A stretch of DNA of 64,000 nt, from positions 5,332,001-5,396,000 of the forward strand of contig NZ_CP108464.1 in the NCBI RefSeq assembly GCF_036226405.1, written 5' to 3'. The DNA is from Streptomyces sp. NBC_01260. Its GTDB lineage: Bacteria > Actinomycetota > Actinomycetes > Streptomycetales > Streptomycetaceae. Positions 1-10,253 of this stretch are shown piece by piece. Each line of letters begins with the position of its first letter. The first letter of the stretch is position 1. The translations under genes were made by a program, and so were the position numbers. The notes beneath the pieces are model-generated. The model did not search any database. It had not been told where the DNA came from and saw only the letters and a program-made list of their open reading frames with translations.

Positions 1-1
1 G

Positions 2-1432
2 ACATCGCCGAAGGTCGACAAGGGACAGGAAGAACCGCAGGCCGCAGCCGCGGACGGCACCTCGGCCGAGGGCTACCAGCGCGCCCTCGGGGCACGGCAG
101 ATCCAGATGATCGCGATCGGCGGGGCCATCGGCACCGGCCTTTTCCTCGGCGCCGGCAAGGCCATCGCCAAGGCCGGCCCCAGCCTCATCCTGGCCTATG
201 CCATCGCGGGCCTGGTGATCTTCTTCATCATGCGGGCCCTGGGTGAACTCCTCATGTACCGACCGGTGTCGGGCTCCTTCTCGGAGTACGCCCGCGAATT
301 CATCGGGCCCTTCGCCGGCTTTGTCACCGGCTGGACGTACTGGCTGTTCTGGGTTGTCACCGGAATCACCGAAGTCACCGCAGCGGCCCAGTACATGACG
401 TTCTGGTTCGACATTCCGCAATGGGTTTCCGCACTGATCTTCACAATCATTCTGTACGGCGTGAACCTGATCTCCGTGAAGCTCTTCGGTGAACTCGAAT
501 TCTGGTTCTCGATGGTCAAGGTCACCGCCATCGTCGGCATGATCCTCATCTGCGCCGGAATCCTCACCCTCGGCTTCTCCGACGCCGGCGACTCCGCGTC
601 CGTCACCCACCTCTGGGCCGACGGCGGCTTCTTCCCGCACGGCATCACGGGCACCCTGATGACCCTGCAGATCGTGATGTTCGCCTTCCTCGCCGTCGAG
701 CTCGTCGGCGTCACCGCGGGCGAGTCCAAGGACCCGAAGAGCGTCCTGCCCAAGGCGATCAACACCGTGCCGTGGCGCATCGCCGTCTTCTACGTCGGCG
801 CCCTCGTCATGATCCTCTCGGTGGTCCCCTGGACCGAGTTCCAGCCGGGCATCTCGCCCTTCGTCGCCGCCTTCCAGAAGATGGGCCTCGGTCTCGGCGC
901 GGGCATCGTCAACTTCGTCGTCCTGACCGCGGCGCTCTCCTCCTGCAACTCCGGCATGTACTCCACCGGCCGAATGCTGCGCGACCTCGCGCTCAACGGA
1001 CAGGGCCCGAAGGTCTTCACCCGGCTGACCAGGAGCGGCACCCCGCTCGTCGGCACCACCGTCTCGGCCGCCCTCATGCTCGTCGGCGTCTGGATCAACT
1101 ACCAATGGCCCGGCGACGCCTTCACCTACGTCGTCTCCTTCGCCACCATCTCCGGCATGTGGGCCTGGATCATGATCCTCGTCAGCCAGATCCGCTACCG
1201 TCGGCTGGCCGACCGCGGCGTCCTTGCGCAATCCGGCTTCCGAGCCCCCGGCGCCCCGTACACCAGCATCTTCTCCCTCGCCTTCATCGGCATGGTCATC
1301 GTGATGATGGGCATCGACAAGGACGCCAGGATCTCGCTGTACTGCGCGCCGCTGTGGGCCCTGATCCTCGGCGTCTCGTACCTGGTCCTCAAGGCCCGCA
1401 ACCCCGGGAACAAGGCCTTCGCCGGCCGCTGA
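2..1432 (+). CDS. amino-acid permease of the APC superfamily (5' end outside the window)
   Basis: Cytoplasmic-membrane transporter, probably an amino acid:proton symporter of the AAT/AnsP type. The frame is open from base 2, so the true start lies upstream. The visible part begins with a polar tail, then the family signature GYQRALGARQIQMIAIGG followed by GAIGTGLFLG, which marks the first broken helix that binds the substrate amino group. About eleven to twelve hydrophobic segments follow, giving close to the usual 450-480 residues. An internal ATG at 107 lies inside the conserved signature, so it is not the start. The gene stands alone and ends 67 bases before a strong terminator. Substrate cannot be read; asparagine, proline or GABA are all possible. 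Confidence 0.9.
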   Translation, partial: TSPKVDKGQEEPQAAAADGTSAEGYQRALGARQIQMIAIGGAIGTGLFLGAGKAIAKAGPSLILAYAIAGLVIFFIMRALGELLMYRPVSGSFSEYAREFIGPFAGFVTGWTYWLFWVVTGITEVTAAAQYMTFWFDIPQWVSALIFTIILYGVNLISVKLFGELEFWFSMVKVTAIVGMILICAGILTLGFSDAGDSASVTHLWADGGFFPHGITGTLMTLQIVMFAFLAVELVGVTAGESKDPKSVLPKAINTVPWRIAVFYVGALVMILSVVPWTEFQPGISPFVAAFQKMGLGLGAGIVNFVVLTAALSSCNSGMYSTGRMLRDLALNGQGPKVFTRLTRSGTPLVGTTVSAALMLVGVWINYQWPGDAFTYVVSFATISGMWAWIMILVSQIRYRRLADRGVLAQSGFRAPGAPYTSIFSLAFIGMVIVMMGIDKDARISLYCAPLWALILGVSYLVLKARNPGNKAFAGR

Positions 1433-1499
1433 GACCACCGGAATTTCCCCGGACGGGCAGCCGCCCCGGCAGCCGCCCCAAGGGACGCGTCCACGATGC

Positions 1500-1536
1500 G
1501 GGCCCCCGCGTACCACTCCTCGGTACGCGGGGGCCC
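1500..1536 (+). terminator. rho-independent-type hairpin after the permease
   Basis: Perfect 15-bp inverted repeat (arms 1500-1514 and 1522-1536) around a 7-base loop. It lies between the permease stop and the next promoter and lacks a U-tract, as is common in Streptomyces. Confidence 0.8.
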
Positions 1537-1543
1537 GTCGTCC

Positions 1544-1549
1544 TATCCT
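1544..1549 (+). promoter_or_regulatory. -10 element of a leaderless promoter for the JAMM protease
   Basis: TATCCT sits exactly 7 bases before the ATG at 1557 and there is no ribosome-binding site. Transcription should therefore begin at or next to the start codon. The same arrangement recurs at several genes in this window. Confidence 0.6.
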
Positions 1550-1556
1550 GGGCGCC

Positions 1557-1988
1557 ATGCTGACCATCACCCAGGCGCTGTACGACCAGATCGTCGCGCA
1601 CTCCCGCGCCGACCACCCCGACGAGGCGTGCGGCGTGGTCGCCGGGCCGGCCGGAACCGGCCGCGCCGAACGCTTCATCCCCATGCTCAACGCGGCCCGC
1701 TCTCCCACGTTCTACGAATTCGACTCGGCCGACCTCCTCAAGCTCTACCGCGACATGGACGACCGCGACGAGGAACCGGTGATCGTCTACCACTCGCACA
1801 CGGCGACCGAGGCCTATCCCTCCCGCACCGACGTCACGTACGCCAACGAACCCGGCGCCCACTACGTCCTCGTATCGACCGCCGACGCCGACGGCGCTGG
1901 ACCCTTCCAGTTCCGCTCGTACCGCATCGTGGACGGCGAGATCACCGAGGAGGAGATCGAGGTCGTCGACGCCTGCAGCGCCGTCTGA
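1557..1988 (+). CDS. mec: Mec-type JAMM/MPN metalloprotease (M67 family)
   Basis: Small zinc isopeptidase. The mycobacterial relative Mec (Rv1334) releases cysteine from the CysO–cysteine adduct, and relatives in other bacteria trim C-terminal residues from ThiS-like sulfur carriers. The 143-aa protein has the complete JAMM motif: a Glu near residue 22 (EACGVV), the H-x-H pair in YHSHTATEA, then a Ser and Asp (YPSRTD). The leaderless ATG at 1557 gives the normal length. It precedes a sulfur-carrier gene and a cysteine synthase gene, the same order as mec-cysO-cysM in mycobacteria, but a separate promoter and leader peptide lie between them. Confidence in the family is high; the exact substrate is inferred from context. 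Confidence 0.88.
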   Translation: MLTITQALYDQIVAHSRADHPDEACGVVAGPAGTGRAERFIPMLNAARSPTFYEFDSADLLKLYRDMDDRDEEPVIVYHSHTATEAYPSRTDVTYANEPGAHYVLVSTADADGAGPFQFRSYRIVDGEITEEEIEVVDACSAV

Positions 1989-2088
1989 CCCCGCCACCGG
2001 CATCCCGCTGCACGGCCGGACAGGGCCGCCGACCCGGCCCTGTCCGCCTGTCGAACGCCAACCATCCGCCAGGTGAGATCACATTCCA

Positions 2089-2106
2089 GATTCCGGACCG
2101 GGAATC
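2089..2106. promoter_or_regulatory. inverted repeat overlapping the cysO leader promoter
   Basis: GATTCC and GGAATC half-sites are separated by 6 bases, immediately upstream of the -10 hexamer (2109-2114). The position suits an operator for a sulfur-responsive regulator. The regulator is not identifiable. Confidence 0.4.
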
Positions 2107-2108
2107 GA

Positions 2109-2114
2109 TACGAT
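2109..2114 (+). promoter_or_regulatory. -10 element of the cysO-cysM leader transcript
   Basis: TACGAT ends 6 bases before the ATG at 2121. This matches the leaderless pattern of the window, so the transcript would start on the leader-peptide ATG. Confidence 0.55.
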
Positions 2115-2120
2115 GAGCGC

Positions 2121-2246
2121 ATGGTTCTCCATGACGTGAGCGACAAGACGCCGGGCATGCTGCTCGTGGCGCGCCTGCACGTCGATCTGTGCCGGCTCTC
2201 CAGCGCGATCTGTACGAACCACCGGACCGCCGGCCGCGAAGCCTGA
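2121..2246 (+). CDS. putative cysteine-sensing leader peptide
   Basis: A 41-codon open frame. Its centre reads HVDLCRLSSAICTNH, the pattern of the short leader peptides found upstream of sulfur and cysteine genes in Streptomyces. It holds two cysteine codons (residues 24 and 31), rare for a peptide this short. A likely leaderless start is at 2121; an in-frame ATG at 2157 (residue 13) would give a 29-aa version. Two GC-rich hairpins follow the stop (2247-2264 and about 2267-2280), ahead of the sulfur-carrier start. Ribosome stalling at Cys codons under cysteine starvation could alter folding of these hairpins and so expression of cysO-cysM. The peptide family is recognised; the attenuation mechanism is inferred. 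Confidence 0.7.
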   Translation: MVLHDVSDKTPGMLLVARLHVDLCRLSSAICTNHRTAGREA

Positions 2247-2280
2247 GCCGGGCCGAGGCCCGGCGCCGCCCGGCCGGGCG
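2247..2280 (+). promoter_or_regulatory. possible attenuator hairpins between leader peptide and cysO
   Basis: An 8-bp self-complementary stem (2247-2254 with 2257-2264) begins at the base after the leader stop codon. A second GC-only palindrome follows at 2267-2280. Their place just after the Cys codons suits attenuation. No alternative antiterminator was modelled. Confidence 0.4.
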
Positions 2281-2369
2281 CCACCCACACACGTACCACC
2301 CCCGCGCGGGGGCAGAGCCGCGCGTCCCACGCCCACCGCCACCACTCCGCTTCGACAGGAGCCCACGCC

Positions 2370-3598
<1,229 letters not shown>

Positions 3599-3620
3599 CG
3601 GCTCGCGCCGCACCTCACCC

Positions 3621-3664
3621 GGACGCCGGGGACTCGGACCACGCAGGTCCGGGCCCCGGCGTCC
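3621..3664 (+). terminator. branched terminator hairpin after cysM
   Basis: Outer arms 3621-3631 and 3654-3664 pair perfectly over 11 bp. An inner 6-bp stem (3635-3640 with 3646-3651) lies within. Confidence 0.75.
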
Positions 3665-3669
3665 GCCGT

Positions 3670-3692
3670 GTCCGGGGGTGCTGCCCCCGGAC
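3670..3692. repeat. short inverted repeat, likely dispersed intergenic element or second terminator
   Basis: Perfect 9-bp arms (3670-3678 and 3684-3692) around TGCTG. It is followed by a CCCCGCTCCTCAATCGCC-like tract that resembles repeats scattered through Streptomyces intergenic DNA. The repeat claim is from memory and needs a genome self-search. Confidence 0.45.
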
Positions 3693-3906
3693 CCCCGCTC
3701 CTCAATCGCCGGAGGGGCTTGTTCCGGTACCCCACCCTCCCCCCGGCACGGCACCCCTTCCATCGAACCGGTGACAGCACAGGTGAGTTCCCCCACAACG
3801 GCACGCTCCGGAGGAGCGACCGGCTCTGTCGCGCCTTACGCTCGACAAACCGCTCCACGAACCGCACGAGCCCTCCCCGCTCCCACGTCTCGGAGGTTCA
3901 CGCTCC

Positions 3907-4659
3907 ATGAAGCTCACCGTCGTCGGATGCTCCGGCTCGTTCCCGTCCGCGGGATCGGCATGCTCGAGCTACCTCGTAGAGGCCGACGGCTTCAGGCTGC
4001 TCCTCGACATGGGCAACGGCGCCCTCGGCGAGCTGCAGCGCCACGTCGGTCTGTACGACCTCGACGCCATCTTCCTCAGCCACCTGCATGCCGATCACTG
4101 CATCGACATGTGCGCGTACTTCGTCGTCCGCTACTACCCGCACGACGGCGGACGCCCGGCCCCCATCCCGGTCTACGGCCCCGACGGCACGGAGCAGCGG
4201 CTCACCACCGCCCACGCCGACACCCCGTCCGAGCACGCGATGGGCGAGGTCTTCGACTTCCACACGCTGAAGGCCGGCTCGTTCGAGATCGGCCCCTTCT
4301 CGGTCCGTACGGAGAAGCTCCGCCACCCGGTCGAAACGTTCGGCATCCGCATCGAGCACGGTGGCCGCTCGCTCACGTACTCGGGCGACACCGGCGCCTG
4401 CGAGGCCCTGGACGAGCTGGCCGAGGGCGCCGACCTCTTCCTCTGCGAGGCGTCGTTCGTCCACGGCAAGGAGGACATCCCGGACCTCCACCTCAACGGC
4501 CGCGAGGCAGGCGAGCTCGCCGCCCGCGCCCAGGTGGGACGCCTGGTCCTCACCCACATCCCGCCGTGGACCGATGCCGGCCGCAACCTGTCCGACGCCC
4601 GCGAGGTCTTCGACGGCCCGACGGAGCTGGCGGTCCCGGGCGCGGTCTACGAGATCTGA
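3907..4659 (+). CDS. metallo-beta-lactamase-fold hydrolase, Rv1339-like
   Basis: Cytosolic 250-aa MBL-fold enzyme. The metal-binding motif is HLHADHCID (residues 59-67), with further ligands in YSGDTGAC, where Asp bridges the metals, and in the C-terminal LTHIPPW histidine. It starts MKLTVVGCSGSFPSAGS, as in the RNase Z-like branch. In mycobacteria the gene in the same syntenic position (Rv1339, before rph and rdgB) is reported to hydrolyse cyclic AMP, so a cyclic-nucleotide phosphodiesterase is the best guess. A GGAGG site lies 10 bases before the ATG. The gene converges on nagE2 across a shared terminator. Confidence 0.8.
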   Translation: MKLTVVGCSGSFPSAGSACSSYLVEADGFRLLLDMGNGALGELQRHVGLYDLDAIFLSHLHADHCIDMCAYFVVRYYPHDGGRPAPIPVYGPDGTEQRLTTAHADTPSEHAMGEVFDFHTLKAGSFEIGPFSVRTEKLRHPVETFGIRIEHGGRSLTYSGDTGACEALDELAEGADLFLCEASFVHGKEDIPDLHLNGREAGELAARAQVGRLVLTHIPPWTDAGRNLSDAREVFDGPTELAVPGAVYEI

Positions 4660-4668
4660 CGACGCCCG

Positions 4669-4726
4669 GTACGCACGACGGAGCCCTCACCTTCCGCCGG
4701 GAAGGTGAGGGCTCCGTCGTGCGTAC
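4669..4726. terminator. bidirectional terminator between the MBL gene and nagE2
   Basis: A perfect 25-bp inverted repeat (4669-4693 with 4702-4726) closes an 8-base loop. It is the longest perfect stem in the window and separates two convergent genes. Confidence 0.85.
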
Positions 4727-4738
4727 GGAAGGACCGGA

Positions 4739-6004
<1,266 letters not shown>

Positions 6005-6087
6005 CAACTTCCTCCATTGGGCAAGGCGCCGCCCTGGCCAATGCGGGGACGGGAGACGACGACTCGAGAAACGCGGCAGAAATGCCG

Positions 6088-6103
6088 CGTGGTCTGGACC
6101 ACT
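6088..6103. promoter_or_regulatory. dre-like DasR operator, degenerate copy, upstream of nagE2
   Basis: The core TGGTCTGGACCACT (6090-6103) differs at one position from the last 14 bases of the dre consensus ACTGGTCTAGACCACT. It lies next to a better copy, so DasR may bind both. Confidence 0.65.
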
Positions 6104-6104
6104 C

Positions 6105-6120
6105 AGTGGTGTAGACCAGT
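6105..6120. promoter_or_regulatory. DasR responsive element (dre) upstream of nagE2
   Basis: AGTGGTGTAGACCAGT differs by one central base from the reverse complement of the dre consensus. DasR is a GntR repressor released by phosphorylated amino sugars; nagE2 is a known target in Streptomyces. Confidence 0.88.
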
Positions 6121-6203
6121 TGTAGCACGGTGAGGGTTAGATAAGGAACCTGCAATTTCCGACTACTTTGCAGTAGCCATCACCCACGCACGGTGACATC
6201 CCG

Positions 6204-6235
6204 AAGGCCCCCGGACCGAGTGGTCCGAGGGCCTT
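6204..6235 (-). terminator. terminator downstream of nagE1
   Basis: 14-bp arms (6204-6217 and 6222-6235, one mismatch) around a GAGT loop. It lies between the nagE1 stop and the nagE2 promoter and insulates the two leftward units. Confidence 0.75.
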
Positions 6236-6266
6236 GGCAGAACGGGGCCGCGGCCCTGCCCAGCGG

Positions 6267-7577
6267 CTACTTCGTGAGGTTTTTCTCGATCTCCTCCTCC
6301 ACCTCGTCGGGCTCCCGCCCCGGCGTCTGGAGGTTGAACCTGGTGATAGCGAACCGGAAGATCACGTAGTACACCGCGGCGAATCCCAGGCCGATCGGGA
6401 TGATCAGCCATGGTTTGGTGGCCAGACTCCAGTTGATGACGTAGTCGATCAGGCCTGCCGAGAAGCTGAAGCCGTCCTTCACCCCGAACGCCCACGTGAG
6501 CGCCATCGACACACCCGTGAGTACCGCGTGGATCGCGTAGAGCAAGGGCGCGACGAACAGGAACGAGTACTCGATCGGCTCCGTGATTCCCGTCACGAAC
6601 GACGTCAGACCGACCGACAGCATCATGCCGCCGACCGCCTTGCGGCGATGCGGCTTCGCACAGTGATAGATCGCCAGCGCCGCCGCCGGCAGAGCGAACA
6701 TCATGACCGGGAAGAAGCCCGTGGTGAACTGACCGGCCGTCGGGTCGCCCGCCAGGAACCGGTTGATGTCACCGTGCACGACCGTCCCGTCCGGCTTGGT
6801 GAAATCGCCGAACTGGAACCAGACGAACGTGTTCAGGAACTGATGCATACCGATCACCAGCAGGGCGCGGTTGGCCACACCGAAGATGCCCGACCCCAGC
6901 CAGTCCAGGTCCACCAGCCACTTCGAGAAGCTCGTCAGACCGTCACCGATCGGCTGCCACACCCACGCGCACAGCGCCGCGAACAGCAGGGCGACGAACG
7001 CCATGATGATCGGGACGAGCCGCCGGCCGTTGAAGAAGCCCAGCCAGTCCACCAGCTTGACCCGGTGGTACCGCTGCCAGAACCAGGCCGACATCAGACC
7101 CATCACGATGCCGCCGAACACCCCCGGGTTCTGGTACGCGGCCGCCGTCACCTGCGCGTCGTCCGTGACACACGTACCGAACCAGGTCCCGCCCGACACG
7201 AACGTCGAACCGCCCGCGCAGTCCACCGGAAAGGCGTGCAGCACCGCGTAATAGACGAGGAAACCCGTCACCGCCGCCAGCGCCGTCGAACCGTCCGACT
7301 TCTTCGCCATGCCGATCGCGACACCGACACAGAACAACAGCGGAAGACCGAGCCCCGAGTCGAGCAGCGCGCCACCGGCAGCCGCGAACACCTTGGCGAG
7401 ATTGTTCCAGCCCAGACCTTCGTCACCGAAGACGTCCGGCTGGCCGAGCCGGTTGAGGATGCCCGCCGCCGGCAGCACGGCGATCGGGAGCTGAAGGCTG
7501 CGCCCCATCTTCTGGAGGCCCTGGAACAGGCCGTTCCACCATCGCTTCTGTGGGATCGCTGCGCTGCTGGAGCTCAT
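6267..7577 (-). CDS. nagE1: PTS N-acetylglucosamine permease, EIIC component (NagE1-like)
   Basis: Second IIC-only permease of the GlcNAc family, 436 aa. It has the same hallmarks as its neighbour (GRSLQLPIAVLPAAGILNR, GMHQFLN, GITEPIEYSF) plus an extra extracytoplasmic loop with two cysteines (around DCAGGS and GTCVTDD) that NagE2 lacks. The start at ATG 7577 has GGGAGG 5-6 bases upstream. A longer frame reaches 7673 but would run across the dre operator at 7620-7635, so it is rejected. It is transcribed alone, away from nagF, and needs NagF as its phosphoryl donor. In S. coelicolor the NagE1 paralogue is secondary to NagE2, so substrate specificity may differ. Confidence 0.9.
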   Translation of the reverse strand: MSSSSAAIPQKRWWNGLFQGLQKMGRSLQLPIAVLPAAGILNRLGQPDVFGDEGLGWNNLAKVFAAAGGALLDSGLGLPLLFCVGVAIGMAKKSDGSTALAAVTGFLVYYAVLHAFPVDCAGGSTFVSGGTWFGTCVTDDAQVTAAAYQNPGVFGGIVMGLMSAWFWQRYHRVKLVDWLGFFNGRRLVPIIMAFVALLFAALCAWVWQPIGDGLTSFSKWLVDLDWLGSGIFGVANRALLVIGMHQFLNTFVWFQFGDFTKPDGTVVHGDINRFLAGDPTAGQFTTGFFPVMMFALPAAALAIYHCAKPHRRKAVGGMMLSVGLTSFVTGITEPIEYSFLFVAPLLYAIHAVLTGVSMALTWAFGVKDGFSFSAGLIDYVINWSLATKPWLIIPIGLGFAAVYYVIFRFAITRFNLQTPGREPDEVEEEIEKNLTK

Positions 7578-7619
7578 CGGCATCCTCCCGGAACAAGCCA
7601 TGGCTGGGGGTCGTTGCAA

Positions 7620-7635
7620 ACTGGTGTAGACCAGT
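7620..7635. promoter_or_regulatory. DasR responsive element (dre) upstream of nagE1
   Basis: ACTGGTGTAGACCAGT is a near-perfect palindrome one base from the dre consensus half-sites. It lies 43 bases before the nagE1 start and 165 bases before nagF, so it could influence both divergent units. Confidence 0.88.
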
Positions 7636-7799
7636 TGCGGTACGGTGCGGAGCCCGCCCGGAAGACAAGGCACCGGTGATCGTCATCATTGGCGATGGCT
7701 CGACTGCTCGCTCGCGAAGTTGGGCCAACCGTGCGTTACCGTGACGAAACGGACCCATGGTGGGCCGTCACATGTACGTGAAGAACCAGGGAGAAGGCC

Positions 7800-8033
7800 A
7801 TGGCCAGCAAGGCTGAGAAGATCGTCGCCGGGCTCGGCGGAATCGACAACATCGAAGAGGTCGAAGGCTGCATCACCCGCCTCCGCACCGAGGTCATCGA
7901 CCCGAGCAAGGTCGACGAAGCCGCGCTCAAGGCCGCCGGCGCCCACGGCGTCGTCAAGATGGGCACCGCGATCCAGGTCGTCATCGGCACCGACGCGGAC
8001 CCCATCGCCGCCGACATCGAAGACATGATGTGA
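7800..8033 (+). CDS. nagF: PTS EIIB component for N-acetylglucosamine (NagF-like)
   Basis: Soluble 77-aa IIB domain that passes phosphate from EIIA (Crr, encoded elsewhere) to the sugar crossing NagE2 or NagE1. The phosphocysteine is C24 in EVEGCITRLR, the canonical IIB-glucose-family motif. The length matches a single free-standing domain. It has its own upstream region with GGGAGAAGG before the ATG, is divergent from nagE1, and is closed by a 12-bp terminator. The split of IIB from IIC is the normal arrangement for Streptomyces nag genes. Confidence 0.93.
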   Translation: MASKAEKIVAGLGGIDNIEEVEGCITRLRTEVIDPSKVDEAALKAAGAHGVVKMGTAIQVVIGTDADPIAADIEDMM

Positions 8034-8072
8034 CCCACCGCTGAACCCGTACGGGCCCACCGGCCCGACACC

Positions 8073-8108
8073 CCGCAGGCCCCGCCCCCACCAGGACGGG
8101 GCCTGCGG
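8073..8108 (+). terminator. terminator after nagF
   Basis: Perfect 12-bp arms (8073-8084 and 8097-8108) around a 12-base loop, just before the rph promoter. Confidence 0.75.
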
Positions 8109-8163
8109 CGCACCCGGCGGCAAGCACACCCGCGCACCGCAACGACCCGCTCCCCGCACCCGA

Positions 8164-8169
8164 TAAAGT
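8164..8169 (+). promoter_or_regulatory. -10 element of the leaderless rph promoter
   Basis: TAAAGT lies exactly 7 bases before the rph ATG at 8177, and no ribosome-binding site is present. Confidence 0.6.
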
Positions 8170-8176
8170 CGACGCC

Positions 8177-8914
<738 letters not shown>

Positions 8915-8964
8915 GGCCGGGTAAAGAAGCAACCAAGTACCCACTCCACAGCGTCGATACGAGT

Positions 8965-8994
8965 ACGGGCGCACGGGTCGAACCGTGCGCCCGT
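8965..8994 (+). terminator. terminator after rph
   Basis: Perfect 12-bp stem (8965-8976 with 8983-8994) and a 6-base loop. Confidence 0.75.
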
Positions 8995-9026
8995 CCGTGT
9001 ATCCGCACCCGGGGAGGGACCACACC

Positions 9027-9419
9027 ATGGCCGCGCGACACCGACGCCACCGCACCGCACTGGCCATCACCACCGCACTGCTGACCGCCACCGCGGCGGC
9101 CGGCTGCGGCGCCATCGACAAGGCGATCGGCTGCGTGCAGACCGCCGACGCCATCGCCACCAGCGTGGACAACCTCCAGCAGGCCGTCACGGACGCCTCG
9201 AACGACCCCAGCCAGGCCTCCGAAGCCCTCGACGACATCGAGAAGGAACTCGGCGACCTCGGCGACAAGACCGACAACGCCGACCTCGGCAAGGCCGTCG
9301 ACGACCTCCGGGACGGCGTCGGCAACGTCCGCGACTCCATCGACAAGGGCGACGACACCCCCGACATCACCCCGGTCACCGACGCGGCCAAGGAGATCGG
9401 CAAGGTCTGCACCCCGTAA
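9027..9419 (+). CDS. small secreted lipoprotein of unknown function
   Basis: A 130-aa protein with a lipoprotein signal: an Arg/His-rich n-region (MAARHRRHRT), a hydrophobic stretch, and a lipobox ending AAAGC with the lipidated cysteine at residue 27. The mature part is rich in Asp, Leu and Ala with regular heptad-like spacing (LDDIEKELGDLGDK), suggesting a helical bundle or coiled coil anchored outside the membrane. ATG 9027 is chosen because GGAGGG lies 8 bases upstream; a longer frame from 8985 would break the signal peptide. It sits between rph and rdgB, but nothing links its role to theirs. Confidence 0.75.
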   Translation: MAARHRRHRTALAITTALLTATAAAGCGAIDKAIGCVQTADAIATSVDNLQQAVTDASNDPSQASEALDDIEKELGDLGDKTDNADLGKAVDDLRDGVGNVRDSIDKGDDTPDITPVTDAAKEIGKVCTP

Positions 9420-9439
9420 TCCCCGGTGGCGCCTGCGGC

Positions 9440-9445
9440 GATAAT
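9440..9445 (+). promoter_or_regulatory. -10 element of the rdgB promoter
   Basis: GATAAT, one base from TATAAT, ends 6 bases before the ATG at 9452. No ribosome-binding site is present, so the message is probably leaderless. Confidence 0.55.
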
Positions 9446-9451
9446 CGACCC

Positions 9452-10054
9452 ATGACCCGCCTCATCCTCGCCACCCGCAACGCCGGGAAGATCACCGAAC
9501 TCCACGCGATCCTCGCCGACGCAGGCCTCACCCACGAACTCGTCGGCGCGGACGCGTACCCCGAGATCCCCGACGTCAAGGAAACCGGCGTCACCTTCGC
9601 CGAGAACGCCCTGCTCAAGGCCCACGCCCTCGCCCGGGCGACCGGCCACCCCGCCATCGCCGACGACTCCGGCCTCTGCGTCGACGTACTCGGCGGCGCC
9701 CCCGGCATCTTCTCGGCCCGCTGGGCCGGCACCCACGGCGACGACCAGGCCAACCTGGACCTGCTCCTGGCCCAGCTCTCCGACATCGACGCCCCGCACC
9801 GCGCCGCCCACTTCGCCTGCGCCGCCGCCCTCGCGCTCCCCGACGGCACGGAACGCGTGGTCGAGGGCCGCCTCCTGGGCACCCTGCGCCACACCCCGTC
9901 CGGCACCCACGGCTTCGGCTACGACCCGATCCTCCAGCCGGAGGGCGAGACCCGGACCTGCGCGGAACTGACCCCGGCGGAGAAGAACGCGATCAGCCAC
10001 CGCGGCTTGGCGTTCCGGGGGCTGGTGCCGGTGGTGCGGGAACTGGTGGGGTGA
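9452..10054 (+). CDS. rdgB: non-canonical purine NTP pyrophosphatase RdgB/HAM1
   Basis: Hydrolyses dITP, XTP and ITP to monophosphates so that deaminated purines do not enter nucleic acids. The 200-aa protein has the family N-terminus LILATRNAGKITEL, the catalytic stretch ADDSGLCVDVLGGAPGIFSAR, and the substrate-selective loops HGFGYDPIL and NAISHRG. The start is set by the -10 element 6 bases upstream. A long terminator follows, shared in the opposite direction with tRNA-Leu. Confidence 0.95.
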   Translation: MTRLILATRNAGKITELHAILADAGLTHELVGADAYPEIPDVKETGVTFAENALLKAHALARATGHPAIADDSGLCVDVLGGAPGIFSARWAGTHGDDQANLDLLLAQLSDIDAPHRAAHFACAAALALPDGTERVVEGRLLGTLRHTPSGTHGFGYDPILQPEGETRTCAELTPAEKNAISHRGLAFRGLVPVVRELVG

Positions 10055-10067
10055 GCTCGCAGACACG

Positions 10068-10108
10068 GAAACGGCCTGCGCACCGATTCTCGGTGCCCAG
10101 GCCGTTTC
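10068..10108. terminator. bidirectional terminator between rdgB and tRNA-Leu
   Basis: An 11-bp outer stem (10068-10078 with 10098-10108) is stacked on a 7-bp inner stem (10080-10086 with 10090-10096). A T-rich flank lies on the tRNA side. Confidence 0.8.
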
Positions 10109-10115
10109 GCTCAGT

Positions 10116-10198
10116 GCGGCGGAAGGGATTCGAACCCTCAAGCCGTTTCACGGGCCACAGATCCTAAGTCTGCTGTGTCACCTCTGCACCACCGCCGC
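10116..10198 (-). tRNA. tRNA-Leu (UAG anticodon)
   Basis: 83-nt class II tRNA on the minus strand. The acceptor arms GCGGCGG and CCGCCGC pair fully, the anticodon loop reads CTTAGGA giving UAG (Leu, CUA family), a long variable arm is present, and the T-loop is GGTTCGAATCC. CCA is not encoded. It reads CUN codons, not the bldA UUA codon. Confidence 0.96.
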
Positions 10199-10253
10199 CG
10201 ACCGCCTGCCATATTACCGGGCAGGCCACCGGGGTGGTAGGCGAGTTCTGTGC

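Larger units (their letters stand above)
3599..3906. other. 308-base gene-free stretch between cysM and the MBL gene
   Basis: No coding frame is supported. In mycobacteria this slot holds a rhomboid protease gene and murI; both are absent here. It contains two strong hairpins (3621-3664 and 3670-3692), followed by a C/G-rich tract of the kind that recurs between Streptomyces genes, and then the upstream region of the next gene. Confidence 0.6.

Noticed and set aside
6267..7673. longer NagE1 start at 7673
   Set aside because: It would place the dre operator inside the coding region and adds 32 unconserved residues; ATG 7577 has a good ribosome-binding site.
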